Source of the DNA: Diplosphaera chodatii
Taxonomy: Eukaryota > Chlorophyta > Trebouxiophyceae > Prasiolales > Stichococcaceae
DNA: 64,000 nt
Direction of reading: 5' to 3'
NCBI GenBank assembly: GCA_032358165.1
Contig: JAALGY010000019.1
Location: forward strand, 1,302,001 to 1,366,000
Under the pieces are notes generated by a model. It saw only the letters and a list, made by a program, of their open reading frames with translations, was not told the DNA's origin and made no database searches. Both the position numbers and the translations under genes were made by a program. Positions 1 to 12,400 of the stretch are shown one piece after another; within the stretch, counting starts at the first letter, position 1, and the number at the start of each line of letters is the position of its first letter.

Positions 1-2474
1 CACCCGTGGTAGAATCGGCGTGCCGCTGAATGGGCTGCTTCCCGCCTGCTGCTGCTCACAGGCATCGGAAGCAGCAACGATGGAGATGATTGCCGGCAGC
101 ACTGCTCCCGCCTGCTGTTTGCTGGCTGGCGAACTGCTGTCTGGCTGTGTGGAGAACACACTGCACGGCAACATTGATCCTGGCGCGTGTGTTGCTGGCA
201 TGGCTGCGCCAGCCGCTGCAACTGCTGCATCTGCTGTCTGAGCCTGCTGACAGCCACAAAGCATGGTGATCACAAGAAGATGAACAACCATGGCTGTCGG
301 TGTTGAACTTACAGCATGCTGCCTGTCCAAAGGACTTGGGTAGACGGCTGAAGGGGTGCATGCCTTCAGGAGTACCTGAACGTGCTTGAGGAAGCCCAGC
401 AGGCCCTGCCGCAGCGCATATGATGCCAATGTGGACAGCTTCTGAGGTCCAAACCTGCACGCATTACAGAAGCCAGAGATCCGTGCAACCCCGTGCGTGC
501 GGTTGATGCCATGTGTCCAGCTTGCCCCGTCTGCATGTTGCAGAACTGCCTGTGAAGCTTTGACGCACCCGCTCTCGTTGTCCCTGCAATCTTCCAGTGC
601 AGTGTCGATGGAGACAGTCGGGTTGAGGATGCGCAGGAGGTGCCTGTGGCAGAGGTCCAACTGATGACGACGACAAATGGTGGTGGAGTGGCATCCAGTT
701 GTGGGAATGGCGGCGACATGCAAGGGCCAGCAGCCGTGACTGGGATAACCGCCTGTGTGGTGCCTCCCATGTGGGTTGCGAGACGGCACCTGTGGTTCAT
801 CTGGCGGGCCAGGTGGTAGGGCAGCTGCCGCGTGGTGCTGGTAACAGAGCGCAGATCCAGGCGGCCATCATTTTCCCAGTCCCGCTGCCCATCTGCAGCT
901 GCCGCGCCGCTGTTCCACCTCCCCATTGCATCAGCATGCGCCTGACACAGGAACACGACGCCGAATCAACATCAACAACGATTGGCAAACACTGTAATGC
1001 ATGTGCAGTAAGCACCACCACCAGTTTCGCAGATCTAATGGCACGTTCCTCCGATGCTCGGACATCTGACGCTATTGGTGTCCACCTGCAGCATGGCCTG
1101 GACGATGCCCAGGTCGCCGCGGAATGCAGCAGCGTGCAGGGGTGTGCAGCCTGCAGTCAGTGCCTGCTGCGAGCCCCGTGCACCAAAAACAGTCCGCCCC
1201 TGTGCCAGTAACACGCTATCAGCCAGTTCAGAGAGCTCATACTCTATTTTGGGGGCAGCTTCGTCGCGTGTTCTACATGATTGGCAGCAGCTGCACTGTG
1301 CAGCGTACCATCATGGAGGCGCCAGCCTCCAGCAGCAGTTGCACACACGTCAGGGTGCCGGACAGCGCTGCCAGGTGCAGCGCCGTCACACCTCCCTCTG
1401 CCCGTGTGTCAATATACCTGTTTGCATGGGTTAACATGCCCTGAGGATGCTTGTCACGGCTTGCACTATGCACATGTTGATGGGGTATGTCTTTGCTGCA
1501 GGAGTGGCCCATCGCATCGTGCCATCGTCAACACAGCAGCGAACCCATCGATGTTCAACCCACCTGCACGTCCCACTCATGTCACGAACCCTGGCATTGC
1601 GCAACGGCACCCGCTCGCCAGCGGTCTCGACCTGCGCCAGGAATGCATACCATCCCTGCCTGCTTCTGCACATGCTCAAGAAACACAGATCGATAAGGGT
1701 GCCACATATTGGTTGATGCGCTCGTCACACGACTGAAGGCACTTGTCATGCGCACCAGGAGGTCATCGGCCAGCAGTGCACGCAGCACAGATGCATGACC
1801 GTAGGCCGCGGCACAGTGCAGTGCCGTGCGGAGGTGTGCCCGGTCTACTAGGAAGGGATCAGCATCTTCACCCAGCAGGAACCTCACGCACTCCAGGTGC
1901 CTGCAGAGTGACGCTTTGTCATCCTCCGCGAGCGGCTTCGACCAGTGGCAGCGTCGCACTGATCGGTCTCTTCTGCACTTCAATGACAACATGACTCACA
2001 GGCGACGCCGTATGTTCACCCATTGGCGCAGGCAAGCATGAGTGGCGTCTGGCCTCGCGCCGCCCGCTGGTTAATGACCTCTACCAGGAACCGCTCCACA
2101 GACGCAAAGGACCTCACCTGCAAGATGATAGCCCCAGTCATGTTCAATAGGTGTGCTCTAGGCACACCAGCTGGGTTGCCACCCACCACCGCATGTGGTG
2201 TCCTCCGCCTCAAGGTGCAAGGCGTGTCCCGCTACCAGTGTAGCGATGGCTCGAGGGACGCTGATTGCGGCAGTCTTCCCAGGAATAGGCAAGCAGCTTT
2301 GCCCACCTTATGATCACTCTTAGAGGGGTCCATTACGCTGGCGCCATACGACCGTAGTGATTCCACGATGGCTCGCAACACACCCAGGTGGCCACCGGCT
2401 GCTGCACGGTGCATTGCTGACGACCGGTCGAGCATTCCGGTCAGACCCGCCAAATCTGGACGGACCTCCAGCAC
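1..2474 (-). CDS. Ankyrin-repeat protein, XBAT-like (partial at left edge)
   Basis: Multi-exon minus-strand gene. Separate exons carry ankyrin repeats: MHRAAAGGHLGVLRAIV (about 2370-2420), RTALHCAAAYGHASVLRALL (about 1770-1835), GVTALHLAALSGTLTCVQLL (about 1330-1400) and TPLHAAAFRGDLGIVQAML (about 1090-1150). An exon near 800-870 with RQLPYHLARQMNHR resembles the last degenerate repeat of plant XBAT-type ankyrin E3 ligases. Two downstream exons look coding: about 375-450, with KLSTLASYALRQGLLGFLKH, and a low-complexity Ala/Ser/Gln stretch that stays open to base 1. The XBAT family adds a RING finger after the repeats and ubiquitinates target proteins. No RING is visible here, so it would lie beyond the window or be absent. 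The first codon is unresolved: the 2474 end follows a likely AG acceptor, so a further 5' exon is expected. Ankyrin content is certain; E3 ligase function is inference. Confidence 0.75.
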
Positions 2475-3134
2475 CTGTGGAAGGACTCAGGCATACGAAC
2501 GCAACTCTATTTGTTGGACGCAACTGCACGCAACATGTGCATCTGGCTGGAGTGCAGTCGGTATCAAGTAATAACATGATACGGTGCGCAACTCATCCTA
2601 TAATGTTAAGCACATGATTATCATACAGCGGCTCGCCTCGTACAGGCGGTTTGCAGTGCGATCAAGTCAGGACACGAATGGCATCAGCCAAGTTTCAAGG
2701 CACCAAACTTGCATCAGTCTGGGAGCCGCAGACCTGTCGCACACGTGTAGCATCTCCATTGTCCGCGGACTGCAAGAGGAGAGAGCTGCCGCCCCCACCA
2801 CACCGCAGCCTGCTGACGCCACCTCCCATGGGGACGTTGACTGGGGTGCTGACGTGCCGAATGTGCGACTACTTACCACATGGGTGACTGCATGGAGTCT
2901 TCACGACACAATGACACAGAAGAGTACAGTTTGAAGTGCGACTGACCTTCACACTGTGTTGTCTGCAGTGCGACGCTTCGGCACATCCCATGGAGATCTG
3001 GGCCAGCCTGGCAATGCAGATGTTTCTTACTTCCTTACTTCGAGGGGACGACCATGCAGCAGCACTGTGCCGCCACACTTTGCAAACCACAAACAGGCAG
3101 TGCGGCAATTGTTCCCTACAATACCCTGGAGTCG
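2475..3134. other. Unassigned gap between two minus-strand genes
   Basis: This stretch probably holds the 5' exon(s) of the ankyrin gene and the 3' UTR of the coiled-coil gene. Open stretches exist on both strands at 2660-2890 and 2870-3140, but none has a recognisable domain or clear splice-site support. Confidence 0.4.
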
Positions 3135-5961
3135 TCACAGCAGCGCATGCACATTGACAGCAATGCTGTGATTCGACGCCATGGTTTCTTCATCTTGCTG
3201 TGTGAGCTCCTTTGCAATGGCCTCCGCCTGCAGTGCCACCTACGGTGGTGACCAGAGGGGCTATCAGCGGTTCATTAAGGCTGCACACCTACTGACATCA
3301 ACAACATGGAAGTGGCCGCTGCACTGTTTGCAATGAATTTGCTTTGACCATGACGAACCTCTTGGCTGATATTGGCCTTGGCTGTGAGCACGTCAGCGTT
3401 GCGCAGGGCGACATCAACGCCCCTGGTCGCCAGATCGACCACCGCCAACGCTGCATCCGTAAGGTTGGCGCCCACCGAGACGTTGGGAAGCAGCGACTGC
3501 GGATGTGAGCACGAGCATGAATGGTGTTGAGCCATCAGCAGGCTGGAACTGTCACAGGCTGTCAAGTCAATCATGTTTAGCATGACACAGGACACGACAG
3601 CCTCGACTGCAAGTGTATTGAATACAGCTAAGCATAGGCTACATGAGCCCTACGACATCTGCCGCACCTCGCTGTCATCTGGGTTGAGGCGTGTCAGCAA
3701 CCCAGTACCCCGCAACGCATTTGAACCGGCCACTACAAGTGCCTCTGTTGCTGCGGCATTCGCCTCGCGTGTGAGAGTCGCCACAAGCTGCTTCAGTTCT
3801 GCTGTCATCGAGACCTACGACCAGCAAAACGTGGGGGTTTCGTCGGCCCTGAACCATTGAATATTGCTGGTCAAAACAGCAGTTTGCCATCAATGACGGT
3901 CAAGCACCTGTAACGTTTCAAAATGATTCGCGACCACCGCAACGCCGGCAGTGGAATTCTGGGCCACCACAATCGCGCGCTGCATCGCCCTGGCTGCATC
4001 TAGCTTCTCCTGCAGGCATTCCAACCAGCACCGCTAACCAGACGAAACTCGGATGTGAGCGTACAAATGATGGTACCCTGGGCAATCCACTTTGCCAGCT
4101 GATATCGCCATGTCTATGCCGCCTTGGGTCTCCTAGCCACCACACGAGGGCATGCTGACGGCGAGCGTGCTTCACCGCCGCTGCTACAGTTCCGTGGAAC
4201 TGCTGGTGTGGAAAGTGCCTCACCTGCTCATCCTCATGACCCTTGGCGCGTTCTACAGCAGCCGCTGCTTCCTCCACCTCGTCCAAGGCTGCTGCCGTGG
4301 TGTTCAGCGCCGCCAGCGTCGCCGCCGCCTGCTGCGCAACGAGGCCAAGGTCTGCCAGCTGGCGCTTCTCCTCGGCCTCTGCTCCGCCGATGTTGCTGTT
4401 CCTCTGCACAATCAGATCAAGGAGCTTGTGATGATTCACCATTCAGGGAATTCTGCTGCTGCCTGCTGACCACTAACACAACCGTGTTTGTACGCCAGCA
4501 GGCGCCCAGTGCCTTGCCCATGCATCTCGCACCCGCCGAGCCCAAGTGGCATTGGCGGCGCGGCTGGCATTGGCCGTCAGCAGCATGGCAGCGGCGGCAC
4601 CCTTGCCAGGCGGCAGGTCCTCGACACGCTCCTCCGTCAGATTGTGCCGGAAGAATGACCATCCTGCGTGCCCCATTTGGTGGTTTGCTCTCCTCTCCCT
4701 CAACATGAATGCTTGAACCAAGATTCCTCCTGCTTGCATCTCATGCCTGCAGAAGCACCTGGAGCATCCTTGTCGGCTTGCAGCGCCGTTTCGAAGCTTC
4801 GCAGGTCTAGCTGGTGGCGCTGCACTCGCCGCATTGCGGTGTCTAGGTTGTCGCAGATCAGCCGCATGTCTGTGAGCGCCTTGTCCACGCGCTGCCGTAG
4901 GTTCTGGAGGTTCATGTTGACCGCGCCTGCACGCACAAGCTTGGGCTGGTTCCCACTGTCTGTGCACAGCAGCTATTTATGCAGGATTCATCTGAAGAGT
5001 GAATCTGGGACAGTGCCTGCCACATGTGCAGTCACTTCCGCAACAGCAGAGCGGATGACAGTGTTGACTCTCAAATGCACATGCTTAGGATCGCACTGAG
5101 GGCCAGAGCGTTGGTGCTGGCTGCCTGATCTGAGGCGGCAGTGTCGCCGTTGCTCTGAGTGACATTGCCCTCAGCAGATGCCTCCCCATCTGCCTGGGTG
5201 CTGTTGCTGGTGGCGTTGACAAGGCCGCTGAAAGCCGCTGCTGCCTGCAACATAGCCGAGTGCGATGTTGGGGCAGCCGGAACCTGTTGGGCCTGCTGCA
5301 ACATTGCGTTTGCCACGCAGACTTCGGTATGCGGGTCGACCCAGGCATTGTCACGAGCGGCATGGGCGCTTGCAAGCCGGTGCCCAGATCCAAGCAGATC
5401 TGCACCTGGGCAACAGCGTCCATGGTCGCCGCCGCCGCCTCGCGCGCCCCGTCCAGCTTGGTGGCTGCCTCCTCGATCGTCTGGAAGGTGGCAGCCACCT
5501 CCACCGCCTTTGCCTCGTTGCTTACCGCCTGTATCACCTGGGCAAAAAGAGCAGACAGGTGTGACCAGGGCGATGCACTGATGGTAAATCCATGCAGAGC
5601 CTCCTTCTTTCCACCTTTCCCAGCAGCAACGTGTTGCATGTGCTTTGTGCAGCATGGCAAAGCTTGCCCTCACCTGCTGCTCGTGTTGCACTAGCTCCTT
5701 TGCGAGGCTGACCACCTGCCCTTCTGTGTGCACCGCCTGCGTATGTGTGAGCGTGCTGACTGTGCGTCTGTCTGAAAGTGCAGTGCTTGCAATTTGCATT
5801 GTCACCGACCTGCTGCACATATGGTACAGCCATCGATGAAGGGCTTGCCACCATGCTGCCCAAGTGCTGACCTGGAGAGTGGCTCGTGTGCACAGCACCC
5901 CGACCACCAGGCCGAAGAGCAGCAACGCATATGCTTTCCGCTGGCTGGGCGCCCAATGCAA
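3135..5961 (-). CDS. Membrane-anchored coiled-coil protein, unknown function
   Basis: I do not recognise this family. The first exon (5961 to about 5673) opens with a short cytosolic stretch, then one hydrophobic segment (KAYALLLFGLVVGVLCTRA), which suggests a signal anchor. Later exons are Ala/Glu/Gln/Asn-rich and helical: VIQAVSNEAKAVEVAATFQT (about 5470-5535), an exon near 5080-5310 with several Asn-X-Ser/Thr sequons (NATSNSTQ), LQNLRQRVDKALTDMRLI (about 4855-4915), NHHKLLDLIVQRNSNIGGAE (about 4370-4440), VSMTAELKQLVATLTREAN (about 3760-3815) and ANLTDAALAVVDLATRGVDV (about 3405-3465). The last exon ends VNVHALL at a TGA at 3135-3137. The sequons together with the anchor suggest a lumenal or extracellular coiled coil. 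Exon borders are approximate and function is unknown. Confidence 0.5.
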
Positions 5962-6029
5962 TCCAGGGAATGGCCCTGCAACATGGCCGCACCACAGGCT
6001 TTAAGCAACATAGCGATAACCACGAGTGA

Positions 6030-8854
6030 TCATGGCAGACCGGGCAATGCTTTGCGTCGACCTGCTGTGCATGTCATATCGTGACAAAAGCTGCCCACTG
6101 GCGAGGGTGTAGCACCTGTAGTCACATCATCGGGATTGAGTTGCACCAAAAGCGCTGGGCGGCTGGATAGCGACAAAAACAGCGCTGCCGGCAGCATATA
6201 GGCAATTAGAACTGAAGCCGTGGAGCCCAGCAGGCCAAAGATGAACTCCACATTCGGCACCAGGATTGCTGCTGCCAATGCTGTGCCTGAAAAGGCGACA
6301 GATGTCCCAGTCAGCGACCCTGCCCAGCACCTATGCTGGTGCTGCAAGCACAGCATTGCCGCTGAATGTGACAAGGCATTAGCATGTAGATTATGTGCAT
6401 GTATGATCTCCTTTAGTGCACCGTGTTGCAGCCTGCCGTCGTGTACCTAGCACTGCCGTGGTGATGGCCTGCTCCTGGATGGTGGTGCCCTTTTTGGCGC
6501 CCGGCTCAATTGGAAACACGACAGCCAACTTCGGCAGCAGTGCTGCCTGCATGGCAGCATTCGCTCCTTGTTGAAAGAGCACACCTTGCTACCGACAGCT
6601 CAAAATCTGTCCACATGCGCATCCAGCATAGATGTGCAAGTGGACCTGTGGCAAGGCAACGGAGGCGAATGCCTGCACCTGAAAATTGTCCATAATGAGC
6701 GGCACTGAAGCCATGATCGTGAAGCCATAGCCCAGCTTCAGCAGCCGCTCATAGATGGCTCGCAGCCCGCTGGCATTTCTTCCTCCGAAATTTCTCAGCA
6801 CGTCTCCTGATGTCCTGATGGCATGTCATGCATGAAGCACGTTGCAGCTAGTCGCACTCGACCATGGCAGTAGGTTGAAGTGGCATGTATTTCAGGCAGC
6901 TGCTCACCTCTCACGAAATGACAGATATCCACAAATGCCGACAATAATGTACAACACTGCGCACGCACTCAGGGCCTGCAGCACAACAGGAGCCCGTTGT
7001 ATGCACGCAGCCACTTCCATGAGTTGTGACACAGTAGTGTTAGTCGTGATGATGATCAGGCTGGCCAGCCAAGCGCCAGACCTGCTTGACCACTGCTGTC
7101 ATTCGCTGGACTGAAGGGGCACGCAGCGTGCCGTATACACTGAACAGAAATTGCTGTGATGTGAAGCCATATGCCTGCACAAGTGAGATCATAGGTTGTA
7201 AGTTCCAAGTGGACCAGAACCCTCCTATCAGCCGCCAGAACCCGGAAAACAGAACACATCAACGGAGCTGGGGTTCAGAGACTTGTACCAGCAGAGGAAA
7301 TGCGATGAGCATGCCCTCTGGCTTCCAAAGCAGCACTGGTCCTGCAGCGTGGTCATCACCGAGACTCAGCAGAGCATTTACAAGAGCCCTGCTGACGCTG
7401 GCCCCTGTCTACCTCACAAAAGCATGGCTCAAAGTAAGTGACGCTGACGCACCTGAGTTGTGAATGGGTGACAAGCTGATGACCGCAATCACGCCAGCAA
7501 AAGCAGTTACGAACCACACAGATATCTGAGACACTACTGCTAATACGGCTGGGCTTCGCACCAGCAGCGCTATGGGTCTGCACGGCACGTGGTGCTCAAC
7601 GTCATGCTCGTCATGCAAGCGGGCCAGGGGAACATTCGCATGCATCTGATTGCAACTTGGAGAAATAGAGTGGTCAAGCCCAGGACTTACAGGGCACCCA
7701 TGAATGTGATTGCCGCCAGCATGACGTTGCGGGACGGCTCTGCGCCTGGCGGGACAATGGTACCCGCAACGGATGAGAGCACATCTGCCAGAATGTTGAC
7801 GTACGCTATCAACGCTCTGCATAAGTGGCACAAGTGCAGTTGCAAGGCCAGCTGGGTCATGTAGCTCTTTGCAGCTGCAGCAGCGCAGTTGTTGAGGTAG
7901 GCACAATTTGTAGTTGGTACACTCCTGACAGCATGTGTCACACCCCATGTTGAGGCAGAAGACGCAGCCCTGCACCACTTTGCGGCCCGCGCGGCCAAAG
8001 CAGTGGGTGGCGAGGTCGTCCAAGCTGCGCTTGCCTGTCAGCATGGTGACAAACTTGATTGGCAAGGGTGCGCATGTGCATGCTTGTTGTAAGTGTCTTC
8101 TGACGCACCTGGGCTGCATGTCACGCCATTGTATAGGCGTTGCAAGCAGCCCACCTGATAACTGGCTGGACGCAAGCAGCAGCTGCATTGATAGCTGGCA
8201 TGCAGCAAAGCAGAGCAGCAGTAGGAGACTCGTCAACGCCAGCCCGCACTGCTTGAAGGCAAATGGGTAGCCCTGGAGCCAGCATATGCCCTAACATCAG
8301 GCCTGTCAATGGTTAGACTGTTGCGCCCAACTGCATCCTCATGCAGCATGGCAGCGCAGCCAGGGTGTGACGCAGCCCCACCAGTATTCCCGCACCAAGA
8401 ATTCCATTAGTGAGAGTGAATGCTGCTTCAGTCTCGCTGCAATAGTGGCATATGGTGTCGAACCACCATCAGCTTGAGCATTGAGCATCGAGCATCGAGC
8501 ATTGAGCATTGAGCATTGAGCATTGAGCATTGAGCATTGAGCATTGAGCATTGAGCATTTATTCAAAGGGCAGGGTACGCGGTCAAATGACCTTGTACGT
8601 GCACATCTGCATCATGAGAACAGCCTGCACAGTGCCCACCTCGCAGACGCTTCAGAAGCTTCCAGAGCAGGCCGCCTGGGCGACTGCACCTTTGCACTGC
8701 CCAATGGGCTCAGCTCGGAGCTGATGCGCTCAACCGCAGGGCTGCCTGGTGATGCGGCTGCGGTTGCATCCGTCTGCGACACACGAGACGCCCCAGACCT
8801 GCTCATCAGGAGGCCTGCAGATCCTCTGCTTGCCTTTGTGTAGGGCAGCGGCAT
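6030..8854 (-). CDS. Amino-acid transporter, AAAP/SLC38 family
   Basis: Polytopic permease that probably imports amino acids across the plasma membrane or a vacuole membrane. The N-terminal hydrophilic exon starts MPLPYTKASRGSAGLL at 8854. The hallmark first helix, FTLTNGILGAGIL, lies near 8375-8425 and is followed by YPFAFKQCGLALTSLLLLL near 8200-8265. Further exons carry FVTMLTGKRSLDDLATHCFG (about 7990-8060), a helix LLKLGYGFTIMASVPLIMDN (about 6685-6745) and GLLGSTASVLIAYMLPAALF (about 6170-6230). The last is the usual late signature of the SLC38/AVT branch. The final exon runs to a stop at 6030. The family normally has one more C-terminal helix, which I did not locate, so the 3' end may be spliced further. 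Substrate and membrane cannot be read from sequence. Confidence 0.8.
8476..8559. repeat. 7-bp minisatellite, 12 units of GAGCATT
   Basis: Twelve uninterrupted heptamers. Ten are GAGCATT, and the second and third (8483-8496) are GAGCATC. The array lies between the first two coding exons of the amino-acid transporter, so it is most likely intronic. On the minus strand it stays open as a repeated MLNAQCS heptapeptide, but this does not connect to the transporter reading frame. Confidence 0.95.
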
Positions 8855-9428
8855 GTCAGCGCCTCATCACCGTGCCCCCCCGACAATCTGGTCTGTCATC
8901 TCAGGCAAACAGGCATGCTCAAACGGCCGACTGGCGCACTGCTGCACGCGAGACGATGATATTTCATCTGTGATTCAAACAGCATAACAGCTCGCGCTGA
9001 AATGATTTCAGCATTTCACTGTGCGTCGTCTGCTGCCAGCCTGCAACATCTGCTGCATCTCGGCGCGGTCAACCTCGGTGTAAGGCTGTAAGCTGACTTT
9101 GCACGGGCTCGAACTCTCAAGCATGGTTGCAAGTAAATCCTGCGTGCTGCACCTTGCAACCAAAAGACGCTTCCTGGCTGTGCACTGCCGGAGTGTTCCT
9201 GGTGCCGGATGCTCCAGTGCTCATCAGATCTGGAAGTGATCTGAATCACCAATTCCCGCAAAAGTGCCCAGATGTGTGCTGAGCTGATGTGAATGCTGTA
9301 CAGTACAGTTTCAATGGCGCCGGCGGAGCAATGCCAGCCCGTTGCAGGTGCTGCACGACCGGCATGCCAATGCTGTGCGCTGGTGCCATGAACCACTGTT
9401 CAGACATTGATCCTTCAGAAAGCGAGGC
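8855..9428. promoter_or_regulatory. Divergent intergenic region: transporter / chromatin gene
   Basis: This region separates the transporter start (minus) from the chromatin gene (plus) and should hold both promoters. An open stretch on the minus strand (9016-9396) has no recognisable domain. No TATA box or repeat stands out. Confidence 0.4.
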
Positions 9429-12400
9429 ATGCTGTTAAGGCTGTGGAACATGTGGAACCTCTTCGTGATGGGGTCGCAACTGCCCACAGATGATGCAGCC
9501 GTCGACGGCAGCAGCTGGCCGCAGCGGTGGACTGGGAGCCTGCGACAGCGGCGTGTCAAACTATGCGTGGCCGATTCAGAAGCGGCGTTCACTCTCAAGC
9601 CTGCAGCGCCTGCACCGAGCTCCTGCAACCAGCCCAGGAAAAGGAAACGGGTGCTGCGAGTTGAGAAAGTTCCCGTGAAGCCACCGCCAGAGGCTGCAGC
9701 AGCACGAGCAGGGCCTGCCCTCAAGGTACACCCTCTGTACAAGCATGCTGACAGGCCACACTGCTCCAGCCACCAAATGAGCCAAATGCATTAGAATATT
9801 GCCGTACCAGGCGAGGTTGGCGGAGATGTTGGCAGCATCCTGCGATGGCTTCCCACCTGGATCTCGGCTGTGGGCAAAGCTTCGAGGTGCGCGTCACATG
9901 TTGACACTAGAACACATGGAAGAAGGCTGAAGCCGAAATGGTGTCAAGTTTGACTACATGATCTGTACAGGCAGCTGCGCCTGGCCAGCAGTGATGTGGT
10001 CGGTGTCTTTGTGCCGACGCCTAGACGTTGCGGACCTTGCAGCTGAGTTTCGCTCAGGTGGCTGCATCCGCTGTGTCTTGCATGCACATGAGCAGCTTTG
10101 GTACTTTCGATATGTGTGTGTGTCAGTCGACAGCCTCCATGATAACACACCTGTGTCACATGGCTTTCCGTGTGGAATGTGGTGTCACCTGACTCTCTGG
10201 CAGGCCAGGTGCTGGTGCGGTGCTATGGCGAGCACAGCAGTATGTGGGTGTCGCCTGAAGCGCTGACGCCCTGGCGGCCAGCGCCTGATCCTGACATTGA
10301 CCCGCGCGTGGCCCGCATGCATGCCTGGTCCAAGCTGAACGGCAAGTGAGTGCATGACACTGCTGCATCAGCTGCTGCAGTCATCTCTGCGATGATAGAC
10401 TGCAAGGCTTGCCAGCAGAAGTAGGCAACATTTCCGATGTTGTAAGTGCGCTTCCTACAACAGGGCTCTGCTTGTGGAGGCGACGCTTGTGGACATGGCA
10501 GACAGCGAGGCTGAGCCAGCGGCTGAGTTGGCACGCATGCAGCGCCTGGCGGCAACCTATGCCCGCTTGCCACTAGGTACTGCACTGCACACATGCGGCG
10601 TCTGCACAGAGGTGGGCCCGAAAGCAGCAGTATACAGCACGCTTTTACTGTCGCATGGCATGCTGCTGCTCCGGTGAACCCACCGCCGACATCCGACAGC
10701 TCAGATTGGTAGCATGCGCAATGTGTGGTTCACTGGTTGCATTTGGTGATGTCTGCAGGTCGGTGCGGCGCTGCAGTGCCGTAGCTGCGACCGTGCCTTC
10801 CACACGCTGTGCCTGGCAGAGCCTGTGCTGGCGGTTGCGGACCTGGTCCTGGGGTCACAGTGGCTGTGCCCAAGCTGCTCCTGTCTCAATCAGGCAAACC
10901 ACTGTACAACTGGACGGCATCTTGAATCCTTACACACCTGCTTGCACAAGGTTGACCTCATATATGTGGGACATTCATAGGTGCAACAATTTGTGGCCGT
11001 GAATCCAGCGGAGGGCGTGTGCTCACAGCGCATGGGTCTGACGCCTGATTGGATCATTCAGGTACATCGGTCGTGAGTTACTACAGCAGACATGCACCTC
11101 GACATGCATGGCGCATTGAAGCATAATGCAACATGTGTCAAGCCGTTACATGAGCTAACGATGCATGCAGGCGGCTGCATATGATGTGTTCCAACTGCAG
11201 AGGCCCACACCATCCCGGCCGTACATCAAAGGCCTGCTGGACCCCTGCACGAACAGCAAGATGGCGCCGAACATTGCCGCTGAGAAGCTGTATGATCGGA
11301 AGGTATAGGCTGCTGGATTTCAAGGCTTGGTACATGCATGCATGCGCGGTGCGCTGGCACCTTGGCTTGATGGCAAGCGAAAGCCAGAGTCTGCCCACGA
11401 CCTTGAAGCTTGTCTACTGTGTAGATACCACGTCAGCCACTATGATCCCTATGAAACTTGCAGGATAATGGTTTGAGGCTATCGAACAGTTGGAAGGGGT
11501 ATCATGTTCTCCTCAACCCGGAGTTCAGCCAGCAGATCCTGTGGCGCTTTGTGAGGATCAGCTTTGCTAGCAATGATGTCTTGATGCTGCCGCACAACTC
11601 CCTCAATACGAGATGCTGTTTGCTGTCGCAGGTGAACAGGGCCATTGACGAAGTGGAGAACGACAGGGTGAGCTGCATCAGCTGAACCCCAGGCTGCCAC
11701 ATAGTCGGAGACCATTGACACCTGACACAATGTGTTCACTGATTTGCATGCTCACACGCGACAATGCTCTAACATGTGTGTTGACATGCAGGTGCCTGCA
11801 TGCCTGCTGATAGTGCGGAACAGCACTGACACAAAGTACTACCAGCGCCTGCAGCCCTACCCGCGTGTGCTACTCAGGCGTGAATCATGCCGCTTCAAAG
11901 ACTATGATGACCTGCCGATCGCTTGGGGCGTCGTCATCTTCTGCATCGCCAAGCATGATGTGCGGTGAGCAACACCAACTGGACACCCTATCCTGCTGCC
12001 GCCGAGGCAAGAACTCAGATGATGACACCTCATCGACTGCCTGAGCAGGCTGCATGCTCTGCAGATCGCTGTACCCGCGCTTCTACAGTGCATTTGCTTC
12101 CGCTGGCGAGACCAGCATGCCGGTGGACGCCACTCTCCTGCGCAGCGATGCATTCTATGAGCTGCTGACACGCTTGCGGCTGCACGCTGCGGAGCATGAC
12201 GTTGACCATTGGTAAGCCTTCCTTCAGGCTCCTGATGCCACGGCCATGCTGCAGGTTTACAGCATCACCAGCATGCTGTAGTCCCACGACCCAGGGCAAG
12301 CAACCCAATCTTACGTCTCAGCTGCACAGGGTGCAGTGCAGCGCATGCAGCAAGTGGCGCATTCTGGGCTATGACGCTATGCGGTCGATTGACGCTGCCG

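Noticed and set aside
5071..5961. A single 296-residue minus-strand open frame taken as one protein
   Set aside because: Only its first part (TM helix and following coil) fits. Lower down, the coding signal moves to another frame after clear GT..AG introns.
8339..8566. Minus-strand MLNAQCS-repeat open frame as a repeat protein
   Set aside because: It is a translation of the 7-bp minisatellite and lies in the intron between transporter exons. Its downstream part is the wrong frame of the FTLTNGILGAGIL exon.
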